Part shown: piece by piece, positions 7,371-16,447 of the stretch
Layout of the letters: every line of letters starts with the position of its first letter
How positions within the stretch are numbered: the stretch's first letter is position 1
Assembly: GCF_040932005.1 (NCBI RefSeq)
Contig: NZ_CP162414.1
Coordinates: 1,825,501-1,889,500, forward strand
Direction: 5' to 3'
DNA length: 64,000 nucleotides
Source of the DNA: Aestuariibius sp. HNIBRBA575
GTDB taxonomy: Bacteria > Pseudomonadota > Alphaproteobacteria > Rhodobacterales > Rhodobacteraceae
Program-made: the position numbers and the translations under genes
The notes under the pieces: model-generated
What the model was told of the DNA's origin: nothing
The model's database searches: none
Seen by the model: the letters and a program-made list of their open reading frames with translations, nothing else

Positions 7371-9533
7371 ATGCAAGACCCAGCCATCACGCCCGAACTG
7401 CTCGACGCCCATGGTCTGAAACCCGACGAATATCAGGAAATTCTGCGTATCCTGAACCGGGAACCGTCCTTTACAGAAATGGGCATCTTTTCGGCGATGT
7501 GGAACGAACATTGTTCCTATAAGTCGTCCAAAAAATGGCTGCGTCAATTGCCGACCTCTGGCCCGCAGGTCATTTGTGGCCCCGGCGAAAATGCAGGGAT
7601 CGTTGACATTGGCGACGGCCAAGCGGTTGTTTTCAAAATGGAAAGCCACAACCACCCGTCTTATATCGAACCCTATCAAGGTGCGGCAACTGGGGTTGGT
7701 GGCATTTTGCGGGATGTGTTTACCATGGGTGCGCGCCCCATCGCGGCGATGAATTCCCTGTCCTTTGGCCAACCGGATCACCCCAAAACCAAACAATTGG
7801 TGTCTGGCGTTGTTGCAGGTGTGGGCGGTTACGGAAACTGCTTTGGCGTGCCAACCGTGGGTGGCGAAGTGCGCTTTGACCCCGCATATAATGGCAATTG
7901 TCTGGTCAATGCTTTTGCGGCGGGCTTGGCGGACACTGACAAAATATTTTATTCGGCGGCGTCTGGCGTCGGCATGCCGGTTGTGTATCTGGGCGCAAAA
8001 ACCGGGCGTGACGGTGTGGGCGGTGCAACAATGGCATCGGCTGAATTTGACGACACAATTGAGGAAAAACGCCCCACCGTTCAGGTCGGTGACCCGTTCA
8101 CCGAAAAACGCCTGATGGAAGCGACGCTGGAATTGATGGCCACGGGCGCTGTGATTTCCATTCAGGATATGGGCGCGGCTGGCCTGACCTGTTCGGCCGT
8201 TGAAATGGGCGACAAAGGCAATCTCGGGGTGAAACTTTACCTCGAACAGGTGCCTCAACGCGAAGAAAACATGACAGCCTACGAAATGATGCTGTCAGAA
8301 TCCCAAGAACGCATGTTGATGGTTCTGAACCCTGAACTAGAAGCAGAAGCCCGTGCCGTCTTTGAAAAATGGGATCTGGATTTCGCCATTGTTGGTGAAA
8401 CCATCGACGAAGACCGGTTTTTGGTCATGCATAATGGCGAATGCAAAGCCGACCTGCCACTAAAAACCTTGTCCGGCTCTGCCCCAGAATATGACCGCCC
8501 TTGGGTGCCAACCCCTGCGGCTGAACCAATGGACGACGTGCCAAATATCGATCCAATCGACGGTCTGCGTGCCTTGATTGCGTCGCCAAACTATGCGGCG
8601 AAAAACTGGGTCTATGAACAATATGACAGCCAAGTGATGGCCGACACCGTGCGTGCGCCGGGGCTGGGTGCAGGGATCGTGCGCGTCCATGGCACAGATA
8701 AATCACTGGCATTCACGTCCGATGTGACCCCACGCTACGTCAAGGCGAACCCGGTTGAGGGCGGCAAACAAGCCGTCGCAGAAGCCTATCGCAACCTGAC
8801 AGCTGTGGGCGCTAAGCCATTGGCCACAACCGATAACTTGAACTTTGGCAACCCCGAGAAACCCGAAATCATGGGGCAATTTGTCGGTGCCTTGGATGGG
8901 ATTGGTCAGGCGGTTGCGGCCTTGGATATGCCGATCGTTTCGGGCAACGTGTCCCTTTATAATGAAACGGACGGTCAAGGGATCCTGCCCACACCAACCA
9001 TCGGCGCTGTTGGCCTGATTTCTCATCCGGATCAGATGATTATCGGAACCGCGCGCGAGGGGCATGTTGCACTGTTGCTTGGGAAAACCGATGGCCATTT
9101 GGGCCAATCCGCGATCTTGGCAGAGGTGTTCAACCGCGTCGAAGGCGACGCCCCAGCCGTCGATCTGGCCAGCGAAAAGGCAAATGGCGACTTCATCCGC
9201 GAAAACGCTTCGATGATCCGCGCCTGTAGCGATTTGTCCGATGGTGGATTGGCGTTAGCCGCCTTTGAAATGGCCGAGGCGGGCAATGTGGGCGTGCAAC
9301 TGGACAGCGCCGATACCGGTAAATTGTTCGGCGAAGACCAGGGCCGCTACCTGATCGCTTGTAACTTTGATCAAGCCGAAGCCTTGATGATTGCAGCGGG
9401 TGCCGCCAATCTGCATATCGAAACCGTTGGTAAATTCAGCGGAACAAGTGTGCGCTTTGGCGCCTCTGAGGCGGAATTGTCTGATCTGGCAACAACATTC
9501 CGTTCCGGATTTGAAACGGCCATTTTCGGGTAA
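7371..9533 (+). CDS. purL: Phosphoribosylformylglycinamidine synthase subunit II
   Basis: A 720-residue PurL of the small (multi-subunit) type. It performs the ATP- and glutamine-dependent conversion of FGAR to FGAM in purine synthesis, working with PurQ (glutaminase) and PurS. The N-terminal motif [14 protein letters not shown], the metal and nucleotide site [20 protein letters not shown], and the repeated AIRS-like domains (second ATP-grasp-like half from about residue 430) are all present. Frame continuity would allow an earlier start at 7275, but the ATG at 7371 matches the family's [11 protein letters not shown] beginning and follows GAGGAAC. purQ and purS are not in this window. A GC-rich hairpin without a T tract follows the stop. 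Confidence 0.97.
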   Translation: MQDPAITPELLDAHGLKPDEYQEILRILNREPSFTEMGIFSAMWNEHCSYKSSKKWLRQLPTSGPQVICGPGENAGIVDIGDGQAVVFKMESHNHPSYIEPYQGAATGVGGILRDVFTMGARPIAAMNSLSFGQPDHPKTKQLVSGVVAGVGGYGNCFGVPTVGGEVRFDPAYNGNCLVNAFAAGLADTDKIFYSAASGVGMPVVYLGAKTGRDGVGGATMASAEFDDTIEEKRPTVQVGDPFTEKRLMEATLELMATGAVISIQDMGAAGLTCSAVEMGDKGNLGVKLYLEQVPQREENMTAYEMMLSESQERMLMVLNPELEAEARAVFEKWDLDFAIVGETIDEDRFLVMHNGECKADLPLKTLSGSAPEYDRPWVPTPAAEPMDDVPNIDPIDGLRALIASPNYAAKNWVYEQYDSQVMADTVRAPGLGAGIVRVHGTDKSLAFTSDVTPRYVKANPVEGGKQAVAEAYRNLTAVGAKPLATTDNLNFGNPEKPEIMGQFVGALDGIGQAVAALDMPIVSGNVSLYNETDGQGILPTPTIGAVGLISHPDQMIIGTAREGHVALLLGKTDGHLGQSAILAEVFNRVEGDAPAVDLASEKANGDFIRENASMIRACSDLSDGGLALAAFEMAEAGNVGVQLDSADTGKLFGEDQGRYLIACNFDQAEALMIAAGAANLHIETVGKFSGTSVRFGASEAELSDLATTFRSGFETAIFG

Positions 9534-9561
9534 CCTGCCCGATTGTGACGACGCCAAACCA

Positions 9562-9589
9562 CCGCCGGATGTGACATTTCCTCCGGCGG
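9562..9589 (+). other. Hairpin between purL and bolA
   Basis: CCGCCGGA-N12-TCCGGCGG forms an 8-bp perfect stem 28 bp after the purL stop. There is no T tract, so it may be an mRNA stabiliser, a weak terminator or part of the bolA leader. Confidence 0.4.
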
Positions 9590-9644
9590 GGTTGAAGCCC
9601 CCGACGCCCCGACCTACTTTGGGGCAAAGATAGGAGTTGCCCCA

Positions 9645-9881
9645 ATGGCCCTCACCGCTACTGACCTTGAAACGCTGATCCGCGAAGCGTTCCCTGATGC
9701 ACAAATCACAGTCCAAGGCGACGATGGTGTGCATTTCGCCGCCGAAGTGATCGACGAAAGCTTTCGTGGAATGAACCGCGTGCAACAGCACCGCGCCGTA
9801 AATTCCGCGCTCAAAGGTAAAATCGAAGGTTCCAATGCCGAAATTCACGCTTTGGCTCTGACCACCAAAGCCCCAGAATAG
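9645..9881 (+). CDS. BolA family protein
   Basis: A 78-residue BolA/YrbA-like protein. The family fold is recognised from VIDESFRGMNRVQQHRAVNS, which contains the conserved helix-turn region and the histidine that joins a monothiol glutaredoxin in holding a [2Fe-2S] cluster. TAGGAG precedes the ATG. The next gene, 42 bp downstream, is a CGFS glutaredoxin. This is the classic BolA-Grx4 pairing involved in iron sensing and iron-sulfur cluster delivery, so the two probably act as a complex and are co-expressed. Confidence 0.93.
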   Translation: MALTATDLETLIREAFPDAQITVQGDDGVHFAAEVIDESFRGMNRVQQHRAVNSALKGKIEGSNAEIHALALTTKAPE

Positions 9882-9923
9882 CATGCGCGGCCTAACAACA
9901 GGCCCCAACCCAAAGGAAATCCA

Positions 9924-10283
9924 ATGTCCGCCCAAGATCAAATCAAAGAAACCGTGACCAATAACGACGTCGTTTTGTTCATGAAAGGCAGCAAAGACAT
10001 GCCACAATGCGGGTTTTCCAGCCGCGTGGCCGGTGTTTTGAATTTCATGGGCATCGAATATTCTGATGTGAATGTTCTGGCCGACGAAGAAATTCGCCAA
10101 GGCATCAAAGACTATTCCGACTGGCCCACCATTCCACAGCTTTATGTCAAAGGCGAATTTGTGGGCGGATGCGACATCATCACGGAAATGACTTTGTCCG
10201 GCGAACTGGACACATTGCTGGCGGATAATGGCGTTGCGTTCAACAAAGAAGCCGCCGACAAAATCCGCGAAGCAAACGCGTAA
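9924..10283 (+). CDS. grxD: Monothiol glutaredoxin, Grx4 family
   Basis: A 119-residue monothiol glutaredoxin. The CGFS active site is in MPQCGFSS at about residues 29-36. The glutathione-binding WPTIPQLY and GGCDI motifs follow. Proteins of this type bind a bridging [2Fe-2S] cluster with glutathione, alone or with BolA, and pass clusters to target proteins. The ATG follows AAAGGAAATCC. It sits between bolA and a membrane protein gene that starts 6 bp after its stop, which suggests one transcript. Confidence 0.95.
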   Translation: MSAQDQIKETVTNNDVVLFMKGSKDMPQCGFSSRVAGVLNFMGIEYSDVNVLADEEIRQGIKDYSDWPTIPQLYVKGEFVGGCDIITEMTLSGELDTLLADNGVAFNKEAADKIREANA

Positions 10284-10289
10284 AACCTG

Positions 10290-10988
10290 ATGGGCGATCT
10301 GGGTCTTCTGGTCGCCCTTTTTCTATTTTGCGGGCTTGGCATCGTTCTGATCTATTGGGGTGTCAAACGCGGCAATTCCCACATGTCCCAAATCCGCAAA
10401 GCCGTTGAATCCCGCGGCGATGTGTTTGAATTGTTGCCCGGAAGCTATTCAAAAGGTTTGGAAATTCACATTCGTGCCTCTGATGGGGCGTGGAATTTGA
10501 CCATTCATCAAGGTCAGCCAAGCGGACCCTCCAAATCCCGACCATCCTGGAGCGAATGGTCCACACCATACGCCGCCGTATCGTCCGGTGCCGCCATGTG
10601 GGCCCCAAAATCTGAGGTTGGATTTGGTACGAAATTCGGCGCTATAAATGGGCCGGTTCAATCTTTTGTATCAAACGCTCTGCGCCGTGGTCTGACCCGT
10701 GCATTGGATTTGCCGCATCAGAAAATGGATGTGATCCCCACGCCGGGCCGCGCCGGGATATTACTGGCGACATCAGATGCAAAACAGGCGTTAGATAATG
10801 TGCTTGATCACCCACAATTGCTGGCGCTGCGCCAGGGGCGCCGTTTGTCGCGCCAACCCAGCGTGGTGCGCGACGTCAATGGATTGCGCATTCGCCTGCA
10901 AACACCGCTCAACACTGCCCAGGATGTGCTGGATGTGATCGATCTAGGCTTGACCCTAAGCCAAACATTGGATCCGCATCAAACCTGA
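10290..10988 (+). CDS. Conserved hypothetical single-pass membrane protein
   Basis: A 232-residue protein I do not recognise by function. The N-terminus is one hydrophobic segment (about residues 4-25, LGLLVALFLFCGLGIVLIYW), followed by a basic stretch, so the rest probably faces the cytoplasm or periplasm as one soluble domain. It starts 6 bp after the grxD stop without a strong ribosome site, which hints at translational coupling to grxD. It converges with zapA, whose stop is only 19 bp away, leaving almost no room for a terminator. No catalytic motif is visible. Confidence 0.75.
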   Translation: MGDLGLLVALFLFCGLGIVLIYWGVKRGNSHMSQIRKAVESRGDVFELLPGSYSKGLEIHIRASDGAWNLTIHQGQPSGPSKSRPSWSEWSTPYAAVSSGAAMWAPKSEVGFGTKFGAINGPVQSFVSNALRRGLTRALDLPHQKMDVIPTPGRAGILLATSDAKQALDNVLDHPQLLALRQGRRLSRQPSVVRDVNGLRIRLQTPLNTAQDVLDVIDLGLTLSQTLDPHQT

Positions 10989-11007
10989 TGAACGGGTGCC
11001 CTGCCCG

Positions 11008-11406
11008 CTATTCGTCGGCTTTAACGGTCTCTTCCACTTCATCGGCCAGCGATTCCGCGCGGGCGGCCAATTCTGCCAATGTATCCACCACATGGCTTGG
11101 CACAACGGGAACTTCGACGCGATCTGGCTCTGCGGCTTTGGCGGCCAAAGTGCCCATTTTAGATTGCATTTCAGCGGCTTGGCTTTCCAAAACGCGTACC
11201 TGATCCTCAAGTGCTGCAGTTTTATCTGCCAACATTAGGCCCGCCATCAACAACATGCGCGCTTCTGGCATCCGGCCAATTTGCGCGGCCAATGTGGACG
11301 CTTCGATATCCAACATCCCGGCTGCGGATTGCAGAAAATGCTCTTCGCCTTCCTGACAGGCCACTTCGAAATTGCGACCACCAATGACGATTTCAACTTG
11401 GGGCAT
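11008..11406 (-). CDS. zapA: Cell division protein ZapA
   Basis: A 132-residue ZapA-like protein. The N-terminus, PQVEIVIGGRNFEVACQEGE, matches the family's small beta-rich head domain, and the C-terminal half is a predicted coiled coil. ZapA binds and bundles FtsZ at the division ring. Its ATG overlaps the stop of the upstream coiled-coil gene, so the two are translationally coupled. The pair is divergent from tkt, an arrangement I know from other alphaproteobacteria. The protein is slightly longer than E. coli ZapA (109 residues) because of an acidic tail. Confidence 0.88.
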   Translation of the reverse strand: MPQVEIVIGGRNFEVACQEGEEHFLQSAAGMLDIEASTLAAQIGRMPEARMLLMAGLMLADKTAALEDQVRVLESQAAEMQSKMGTLAAKAAEPDRVEVPVVPSHVVDTLAELAARAESLADEVEETVKADE

Positions 11407-11915
11407 TACGCGCTCTCCTGTTCGGTAATCAACTGGCGCAATTCGCCCATGACCACGTCGACTTCGGTCATGTCAGCGGCCCGGGTCGCACGCAGCGCTT
11501 CTAGCTCGGCCAACATGGCTTTGTTGATCAAATGCGGCTCGGCGATGTCTTCGATCATCGCATCCCGCAGCTTTTCATTAATGCCGCGCAAATCCGCATT
11601 GAGCGCACGCAACCGCTGACTTTCATCCAGCGCTTTGGCGGCAGCTCCGCGATGATCTTCGGCTTCGCTGGTCAGATCCGCGATCAATGTATCTTGCCGT
11701 TCTTTCAAGGCTTTGACCCGCTCTTCGAGCTGGGAATTTACCACCCGCTCTTCGTCGAGCTTGGCTTCTAGTTCTGTGATTTTCGCGGCCATTTCATCTT
11801 GGGCGCTGGTATCCGCAGGGGCGGCCACGGCCAAATCTGGCATGGCTTCGATCCCGTTGCGGATGCGGTCCAACGCCGCCGTCAGCCGACTTTCAAGTTC
11901 TGCAATATCACTCAT
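11406..11915 (-). CDS. Coiled-coil protein upstream of zapA
   Basis: A 169-residue, strongly heptad-patterned acidic protein with long runs of Glu, Ala, Leu and Arg and no membrane segment. It is the partner gene found next to zapA in alphaproteobacteria and overlaps zapA by one base. A role in division-ring organisation is inferred from the context only; I see no enzymatic motif. The ATG at 11915 is preceded by AGGCAT rather than a strong ribosome site, and an upstream small reading frame overlaps it by 8 bp (ATGA-type junction), which could drive its translation. Confidence 0.8.
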   Translation of the reverse strand: MSDIAELESRLTAALDRIRNGIEAMPDLAVAAPADTSAQDEMAAKITELEAKLDEERVVNSQLEERVKALKERQDTLIADLTSEAEDHRGAAAKALDESQRLRALNADLRGINEKLRDAMIEDIAEPHLINKAMLAELEALRATRAADMTEVDVVMGELRQLITEQESA

Positions 11916-12009
11916 ATGCCTGTCGTCCCTGCAATCTTGGGTCCCCTTCGGCGGCCATTTCCAACATCTTGCCCCAGATGTGCAGACCGATAGCCGAATC
12001 GTACCTCAT
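11908..12009 (-). CDS. Possible small upstream ORF (33 aa) coupled to the coiled-coil gene
   Basis: A minus-strand frame begins at an ATG at 12009 (MRYDSAIGLHIWGKM) and ends with a TGA that overlaps the start of the coiled-coil gene by 8 bp. Third positions are mostly G or C, as in the neighbouring real genes. There is no strong Shine-Dalgarno; GGGTA lies next to the ATG. The frame is open further upstream to 12129. It may be a real leader peptide, or chance. Confidence 0.3.
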   Translation of the reverse strand: MRYDSAIGLHIWGKMLEMAAEGDPRLQGRQAYE

Positions 12010-12203
12010 TACCCAAAAGCCTATGCCACCTTTGTCCTCTCGGCAAATCGCTCTACGCATTCTATGGGGTTTTAACACTATATATAGGCGGAATATCCCG
12101 GCTTGGGCGCTCATATACCAACAAAGCAACCTTGATCTCAGACTTTTCCCTGTTATGACCGCTGTTGATCAAACGCTGTCCATCTGCCTTTAGGAGCCTC
12201 ACT

Positions 12204-14222
12204 TTGGATATTGCAGCCTTGCGCGCCGCGCACCCCGACCATTGGATGAAAGCCGCCGCCATCCGGGCCCTGACCTTGGATGGTGTTGCCGCCGCCAATT
12301 CAGGACATTCCGGAATGCCAATGGGCATGGCGGATGTAGCCACGGTTCTGTTTGAAAAACACCTGAATTTTGACCCCAAGGCCCCGAATTGGCCCAACCG
12401 CGACCGGTTTATCCTGTCCGCAGGTCATGGCTCGATGCTGATTTATTCACTGCTCTATCTGACAGGGTACGAACAAATGACCCTGGACGAGGTGAAAAAC
12501 TTCCGTCAGTGGGGCGCACGCACAGCGGGTCACCCTGAATTTGGCCATGTGGAAGGTGTCGAAACCACCACCGGTCCCTTGGGTCAGGGGATCGCCAATT
12601 CCGTGGGCTTTGCCATCGCCGAAGAAATCATTCGCGCGCGTTACGGCAAAAAAATCATGGATCACCACACTTATGTGTTTGCTGGGGACGGCTGCCTGAT
12701 GGAAGGCGTGTCCCAAGAGGCCATCGGTCTGGCGGGCATGCAGGAATTGTCAAAACTGATCGTGTGCTGGGATGATAACAACATCACCATCGACGGCACT
12801 GTGGATATTGCCGACAAAACCGATCAGCTGAAACGTTTTGAGGCGTCCGGTTGGCATGTTCAGGCCATTGACGGCCATGATCCGGTAGCAATCGATGCTG
12901 CACTGACCGCCGCTAAGGCAGATCCGCGCCCATCGATGATTGCCTGCAAAACCCATATTGCCTTGGGTCACGCTGCACAGGACACATCCAAAGGCCACGG
13001 TGCACTGACCGATGCGGATCAGATGAAAGCCGCCAAAGACGCCTATGGTTGGACATCTGCCCCCTTTGAGGTGCCCGCCGACATCAAGGCCCAGTGGGAA
13101 GCCATGGGCGAACGCGGCGCCGCAGCAAACGCTGCTTGGCAGGCGGATTTTGCGAAGCTGTCCCAGACCAAACAGGACGAATTTAACCGTGCCTTCGCAT
13201 TGGAAGCGCCGAAAAAACTGTCCGCCGCGGTAAAATCGTTCAAAAAATCCCTGTCCGAAGATCAGCCAAAATTGGCGACACGCGCCGCGTCCGAAAAGGC
13301 GTTGCAAGTGTTGAACCCGATCTTGCAGGAAACTGTCGGTGGGTCTGCGGATCTGACCGGGTCCAACAACACGAAAACCGATGATCTGGGCGTGTTCCAC
13401 CCCACCAACCGCGCGGGCCGTTACGTCTATTACGGCATTCGCGAACACGGTATGGCGGCTGCGATGAACGGCATGGTTCTGCATGGCGGCGTGCGTCCTT
13501 ATGGTGGCACATTCATGTGTTTCACCGATTACGCCCGCGGTGCGATGCGCCTGTCTGCGTTGATGAACGTGCCCACCACCTATGTGATGACCCACGATTC
13601 CATCGGTCTGGGCGAAGATGGTCCAACCCACCAGCCGGTGGAACATCTGGCTATGTTGCGCGCAACGCCAAACACCAATGTGTTCCGTCCCGCCGATGCG
13701 GTCGAAACCGTTGAAGCTTGGGAAGTGGCGCTGACATCCAAAGGCACGCCATCGGTTCTGGCCCTGTCGCGTCAGGGTCTGCCAACGGTGCGCACTGAAC
13801 ACAAAACCAAAAACCTGACCGCTCAGGGTGCCTATGTTCTGGCCGAAGCGATCAGCAAACGTCAGGCAATCCTGATGGCAACCGGTTCTGAGGTCGAAGT
13901 GGCGATGAAAGCCCGCGACATCCTAGAAGCCGAAGGCATTGGCGTGCGCGTTGTGTCCATGCCATGCTGGGAATTGTTCGAAGCCCAAGAAGACAGCTAT
14001 CGCAAACGCGTGCTGCCTGCGGGCCCCGTGCGCGTCGCCATCGAGGCAGGCGTGCGTCTGGGTTGGGACAAATGGTTGCTGGGCGAACGTGGCCGCGAAG
14101 CCAAGGCTGGCTTTGTCGGCATGGACAGCTTTGGGGCGTCTGCACCAGCGGGTGAATTGTTCGAAAAATTCGGGATCACCGCCGAAGCAACAGCCCAAAA
14201 GGTACGCGATTTGTTGAAATAA
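12204..14222 (+). CDS. tkt: Transketolase
   Basis: A 672-residue TPP-dependent transketolase of the pentose phosphate and Calvin-type pathways, moving two-carbon ketol units between sugar phosphates. Visible are the N-terminal [16 protein letters not shown] motif, the TPP/metal site [13 protein letters not shown] with the later NNITIDG, and the central pyrimidine-domain residues in [13 protein letters not shown]. The start is probably a TTG at 12204: TAGGAG lies 7 bp ahead and the protein then begins [14 protein letters not shown] as in relatives, whereas the ATG at 12165 would add an unconserved 13-residue leader. A strong terminator follows the stop. It is divergent from the zapA operon and precedes the GAPDH genes. 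Confidence 0.96.
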   Translation: MDIAALRAAHPDHWMKAAAIRALTLDGVAAANSGHSGMPMGMADVATVLFEKHLNFDPKAPNWPNRDRFILSAGHGSMLIYSLLYLTGYEQMTLDEVKNFRQWGARTAGHPEFGHVEGVETTTGPLGQGIANSVGFAIAEEIIRARYGKKIMDHHTYVFAGDGCLMEGVSQEAIGLAGMQELSKLIVCWDDNNITIDGTVDIADKTDQLKRFEASGWHVQAIDGHDPVAIDAALTAAKADPRPSMIACKTHIALGHAAQDTSKGHGALTDADQMKAAKDAYGWTSAPFEVPADIKAQWEAMGERGAAANAAWQADFAKLSQTKQDEFNRAFALEAPKKLSAAVKSFKKSLSEDQPKLATRAASEKALQVLNPILQETVGGSADLTGSNNTKTDDLGVFHPTNRAGRYVYYGIREHGMAAAMNGMVLHGGVRPYGGTFMCFTDYARGAMRLSALMNVPTTYVMTHDSIGLGEDGPTHQPVEHLAMLRATPNTNVFRPADAVETVEAWEVALTSKGTPSVLALSRQGLPTVRTEHKTKNLTAQGAYVLAEAISKRQAILMATGSEVEVAMKARDILEAEGIGVRVVSMPCWELFEAQEDSYRKRVLPAGPVRVAIEAGVRLGWDKWLLGERGREAKAGFVGMDSFGASAPAGELFEKFGITAEATAQKVRDLLK

Positions 14223-14245
14223 ATCAGCGCCTTGTTTTAGTTTTG

Positions 14246-14284
14246 AAAACCCGCCTTCCGTTTGGAATGGCGGGTTTTCTTTTG
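14246..14284 (+). terminator. Rho-independent terminator of tkt
   Basis: AAAACCCGCC and GGCGGGTTTT pair over 10 bp with an additional inner TTCC/GGAA stem, and a T-rich tail follows. It begins 24 bp after the tkt stop. Confidence 0.92.
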
Positions 14285-14364
14285 GGTGTCCTATGCTAAG
14301 TCTTTGACATTCTCCCACAGGCTGGGGAACATGTAGCGATGGAATATACCAACAGGAGCACGGG

Positions 14365-15000
14365 ATGCGTAAGGTTTTTGGGGCGATCATTGCCTCTGTT
14401 TTGGTTGCGGGTTGCGCGGATGTTCCGACCTCGGGTTACTCGCCCAAAGGCGAACCATACTTTGGCGATCCCAGCAATAATTCTGGCCCGTTTCAAGGGC
14501 AATCCGTGGCCCCGCATAATGCGCCTCCGACCCGCGTTGCGGACCAGTTTGCTGTGAATTTCCTCAATTCACTACAGGCGCGATCCTTTGCGGAGCGTCG
14601 GGAATATTGTGGGTTTCTAATCGTGAATGCCGCAGGCCAGATTTCTGCCACCCCGCCCCGGCCCGGCACATTTGCGGGCTGTTCCCAAGACGCGCCGCGT
14701 CCCGGAATGGGCATTTTTGCCTCCTATCACACCCATGGCGCCTATGGGCGCAACTACGACAACGAAGTGCCCTCGCCCACAGATTTGGAAAGTGATTTCC
14801 ATTTTGGCATCGATGGCTATGTCAGCACGCCCGGCGGCCGCATTTGGCAGATCGAATTTGACAATCGCACCGCGCGTCAGGTCTGTGGCCAGGGATGTGT
14901 CGCCGTTGACCCCGGTTTTGTCCCCCAAGGCGAAGCAGGTATTCGCGCCACCTACACTTTGCCAGAGCTGAACGCCCGCACACGTTCGTTCTTAAATTAA
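14365..15000 (+). CDS. Lipoprotein with JAMM-like (DUF4329-type) domain
   Basis: A 211-residue protein with a lipoprotein signal (hydrophobic residues 5-16, lipobox LVAGC with Cys17), so it should be anchored in an envelope membrane. The mature domain has the layout of a JAB/JAMM zinc metalloprotease fold: a candidate Glu80 in ERREYCGFLI, His122 and His124 in SYHTHG, and a Ser137-x-x-Asp140 pair in PSPTD. The gap between the HxH and SxxD parts is longer than in classical JAMM proteins. I associate this pattern with the DUF4329 family; activity is not proven. AACAGGAG precedes the ATG. It is a single gene between tkt and the first GAPDH, with no obvious partner. Confidence 0.72.
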   Translation: MRKVFGAIIASVLVAGCADVPTSGYSPKGEPYFGDPSNNSGPFQGQSVAPHNAPPTRVADQFAVNFLNSLQARSFAERREYCGFLIVNAAGQISATPPRPGTFAGCSQDAPRPGMGIFASYHTHGAYGRNYDNEVPSPTDLESDFHFGIDGYVSTPGGRIWQIEFDNRTARQVCGQGCVAVDPGFVPQGEAGIRATYTLPELNARTRSFLN

Positions 15001-15040
15001 CGAATCGCAATCGCGCTGCTCTGCAGCATAACACCGGGCC

Positions 15041-15087
15041 GTTAGCGCAAAACGTTAGCGCTAGACGTCACATTTATCGCTAACATA
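15041..15087. promoter_or_regulatory. Three GTTAGCGC-type operator elements upstream of the first GAPDH
   Basis: Three copies lie in 47 bp: GTTAGCGCAA (15041), GTTAGCGCTAGAC (15054, near-palindromic) and, inverted, ATCGCTAACAT (15076). The palindrome GTTAGCGCTAAC is of the LacI-type operator form. As I recall, alphaproteobacterial carbon regulators of the PckR/CceR type bind similar sites near gap and other glycolytic or gluconeogenic genes. The regulator itself is not in this window. Confidence 0.6.
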
Positions 15088-15175
15088 TTGTGGTAAATAC
15101 GTTTTTTCCTTGGCCCGACGTAACCAAGCCGCCTATACCGCGCCAAACGATGTTTGCACGCGGAAGGATCACTTT

Positions 15176-16177
15176 ATGACCGTCACTGTTGGTATTAACG
15201 GATTTGGCCGTATTGGCCGCTGTACTCTGGCTCATATCGCAGAGAGCGCGCGCAATGATGTGCAAGTGGTTAAAATCAACGCGACCGGCCCGCTGGAAAC
15301 CAGCGCCCACCTGATGCGTTATGATTCAATTCACGGACGGTTCGCAAACGACATCAAGGTCGGCGACAACACGTTGGATCTGGGCCGCGGTCCGATTGAC
15401 ATGATGTCGACCTACAACCCGGATGAACTGGATTGGGGTGGCGTCGATGTTGTGCTGGAATGTACCGGTGCGTTTAATGACGGGATCAAATCACAAGTCC
15501 ATCTGGAACGTGGTGCCAAAAAGGTGCTAATTTCCGCCCCTGCCAGCAATGTTGACCGTACTGTTGTGTATGGTGTGAACCACCGCGACCTGACACCGGA
15601 TCAGCGGATGGTTTCAAACGGGTCCTGCACCACAAATTGTCTGGCCCCATTGGCAAAGGTTCTGAATGACGCAATCGGCATCGAACGCGGCATCATGACC
15701 ACAATCCATTCTTACACGGGCGATCAGCCAACGCTGGATCGCCGCCACAAAGATCTCTATCGTGCCCGCGCCGCTGCGATGGCGATGATCCCAACATCAA
15801 CCGGCGCTGCCAAGGCTTTGGGCGAGGTTCTGCCGGAAATGAAGGGCAAACTGGACGGAACCGCCATGCGCGTGCCAACGCCAAACGTGTCCGCAGTTGA
15901 TTTGACCTTTGAGGCGCAAAAAGACGTCACCGTGGCCGATGTGAACGAAGCCGTTGCCGAAGCCTGCGCCGGTCACATGGGGATGGTGATGTCCTATGAT
16001 CCGGAGCCCAAAGTGTCGATCGACTTTAACCACACACCACAAAGCTCCATCTTTGCGCCTGATCAGACCAAAGTCATCGGCGGCCGCACCGTTCGGGTTC
16101 TGGCTTGGTATGATAATGAATGGGGTTTCTCAGTGCGCATGGCTGATGTGGCCGGCCATATGGGTCGTCTGATTTAA
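15176..16177 (+). CDS. Type I glyceraldehyde-3-phosphate dehydrogenase paralogue, probably NADP-preferring
   Basis: A 333-residue GAPDH with the complete catalytic block [12 protein letters not shown] and the phosphate-binding HSYTGDQ. Two cofactor positions differ from ordinary NAD enzymes. The acidic residue that binds the adenine ribose is Ala36 (KINATG) instead of Asp, and the nearby adenosine-side loop reads LDRRHKDL, placing Arg189 and Arg190 where NAD enzymes have neutral residues. The Asp-to-Ala change is the one that marks NADP-dependent GapB enzymes of gluconeogenesis. A role in gluconeogenesis or NADPH supply is therefore inferred. The ATG at 15176 follows GGAAGG; the frame's earlier ATG at 15110 adds unconserved residues. 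The second gene at 16511 has the NAD-type residues. Confidence 0.93.
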   Translation: MTVTVGINGFGRIGRCTLAHIAESARNDVQVVKINATGPLETSAHLMRYDSIHGRFANDIKVGDNTLDLGRGPIDMMSTYNPDELDWGGVDVVLECTGAFNDGIKSQVHLERGAKKVLISAPASNVDRTVVYGVNHRDLTPDQRMVSNGSCTTNCLAPLAKVLNDAIGIERGIMTTIHSYTGDQPTLDRRHKDLYRARAAAMAMIPTSTGAAKALGEVLPEMKGKLDGTAMRVPTPNVSAVDLTFEAQKDVTVADVNEAVAEACAGHMGMVMSYDPEPKVSIDFNHTPQSSIFAPDQTKVIGGRTVRVLAWYDNEWGFSVRMADVAGHMGRLI

Positions 16178-16211
16178 ACTGACGCAACTTCGCCCCTATT
16201 CAATTGTCGTG

Positions 16212-16230
16212 ACCCGGTCTAAAACCGGGT
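16212..16230 (+). other. Hairpin ending one base before the small membrane-protein start
   Basis: ACCCGGT-CTAAA-ACCGGGT is a perfect 7-bp stem 34 bp after the GAPDH stop. Its right arm ends one base before the ATG at 16232, covering the only possible ribosome-binding bases (CGGG). It has no T tract. It could terminate weakly or hide the start of the next gene. Confidence 0.5.
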
Positions 16231-16231
16231 T

Positions 16232-16375
16232 ATGACCAACACTCTCGCCATTTGGCTCTTTTTGTTCATTATCGGTTTTTTCCTTCTCGACTACTTTGTC
16301 TTTGAGATGGAAGTCGGGCTGTTTGTGGCGCGCAAAGGCATCGACCTTATTCAAGTTCTCGCGATCTGGCGATAA
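16232..16375 (+). CDS. Small membrane protein between the two GAPDH genes (47 aa)
   Basis: Too short for most gene callers. From the ATG at 16232 the frame encodes 47 residues: one long hydrophobic helix (LAIWLFLFIIGFFLLDYFVF, about residues 5-24), an acidic spot, then a basic amphipathic tail with RKGIDLIQVLAIWR. A single-pass topology is predicted. I believe similar mini-proteins occur next to gap genes in other Rhodobacterales, but this is memory, not a search. The ribosome site is within a hairpin, so translation may be limited or regulated. Function unknown. It lies 54 bp after the first GAPDH, on the same strand. Confidence 0.65.
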   Translation: MTNTLAIWLFLFIIGFFLLDYFVFEMEVGLFVARKGIDLIQVLAIWR

Positions 16376-16447
16376 TCCGCCTCAAAATCCACCGTTTCAA
16401 CGTTTTTTAAGGCGTTTGACGGTTGACCTTTTCGTTCAAAAGGTGAT

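Noticed and set aside
7323..8258. A 311-residue minus-strand frame opposite purL
   Set aside because: Antisense to conserved PurL motifs; no ribosome site or recognisable domain.
10989..12203. A 6S RNA gene next to zapA, where alphaproteobacteria often carry it
   Set aside because: Only 19 bp lie downstream of zapA, and the tkt-side gap shows no long closing stem with a central bubble. It must be elsewhere in the genome.
12750..13802. A 350-residue minus-strand frame inside tkt
   Set aside because: Antisense shadow of transketolase; His/Phe/Gly-rich without domains.
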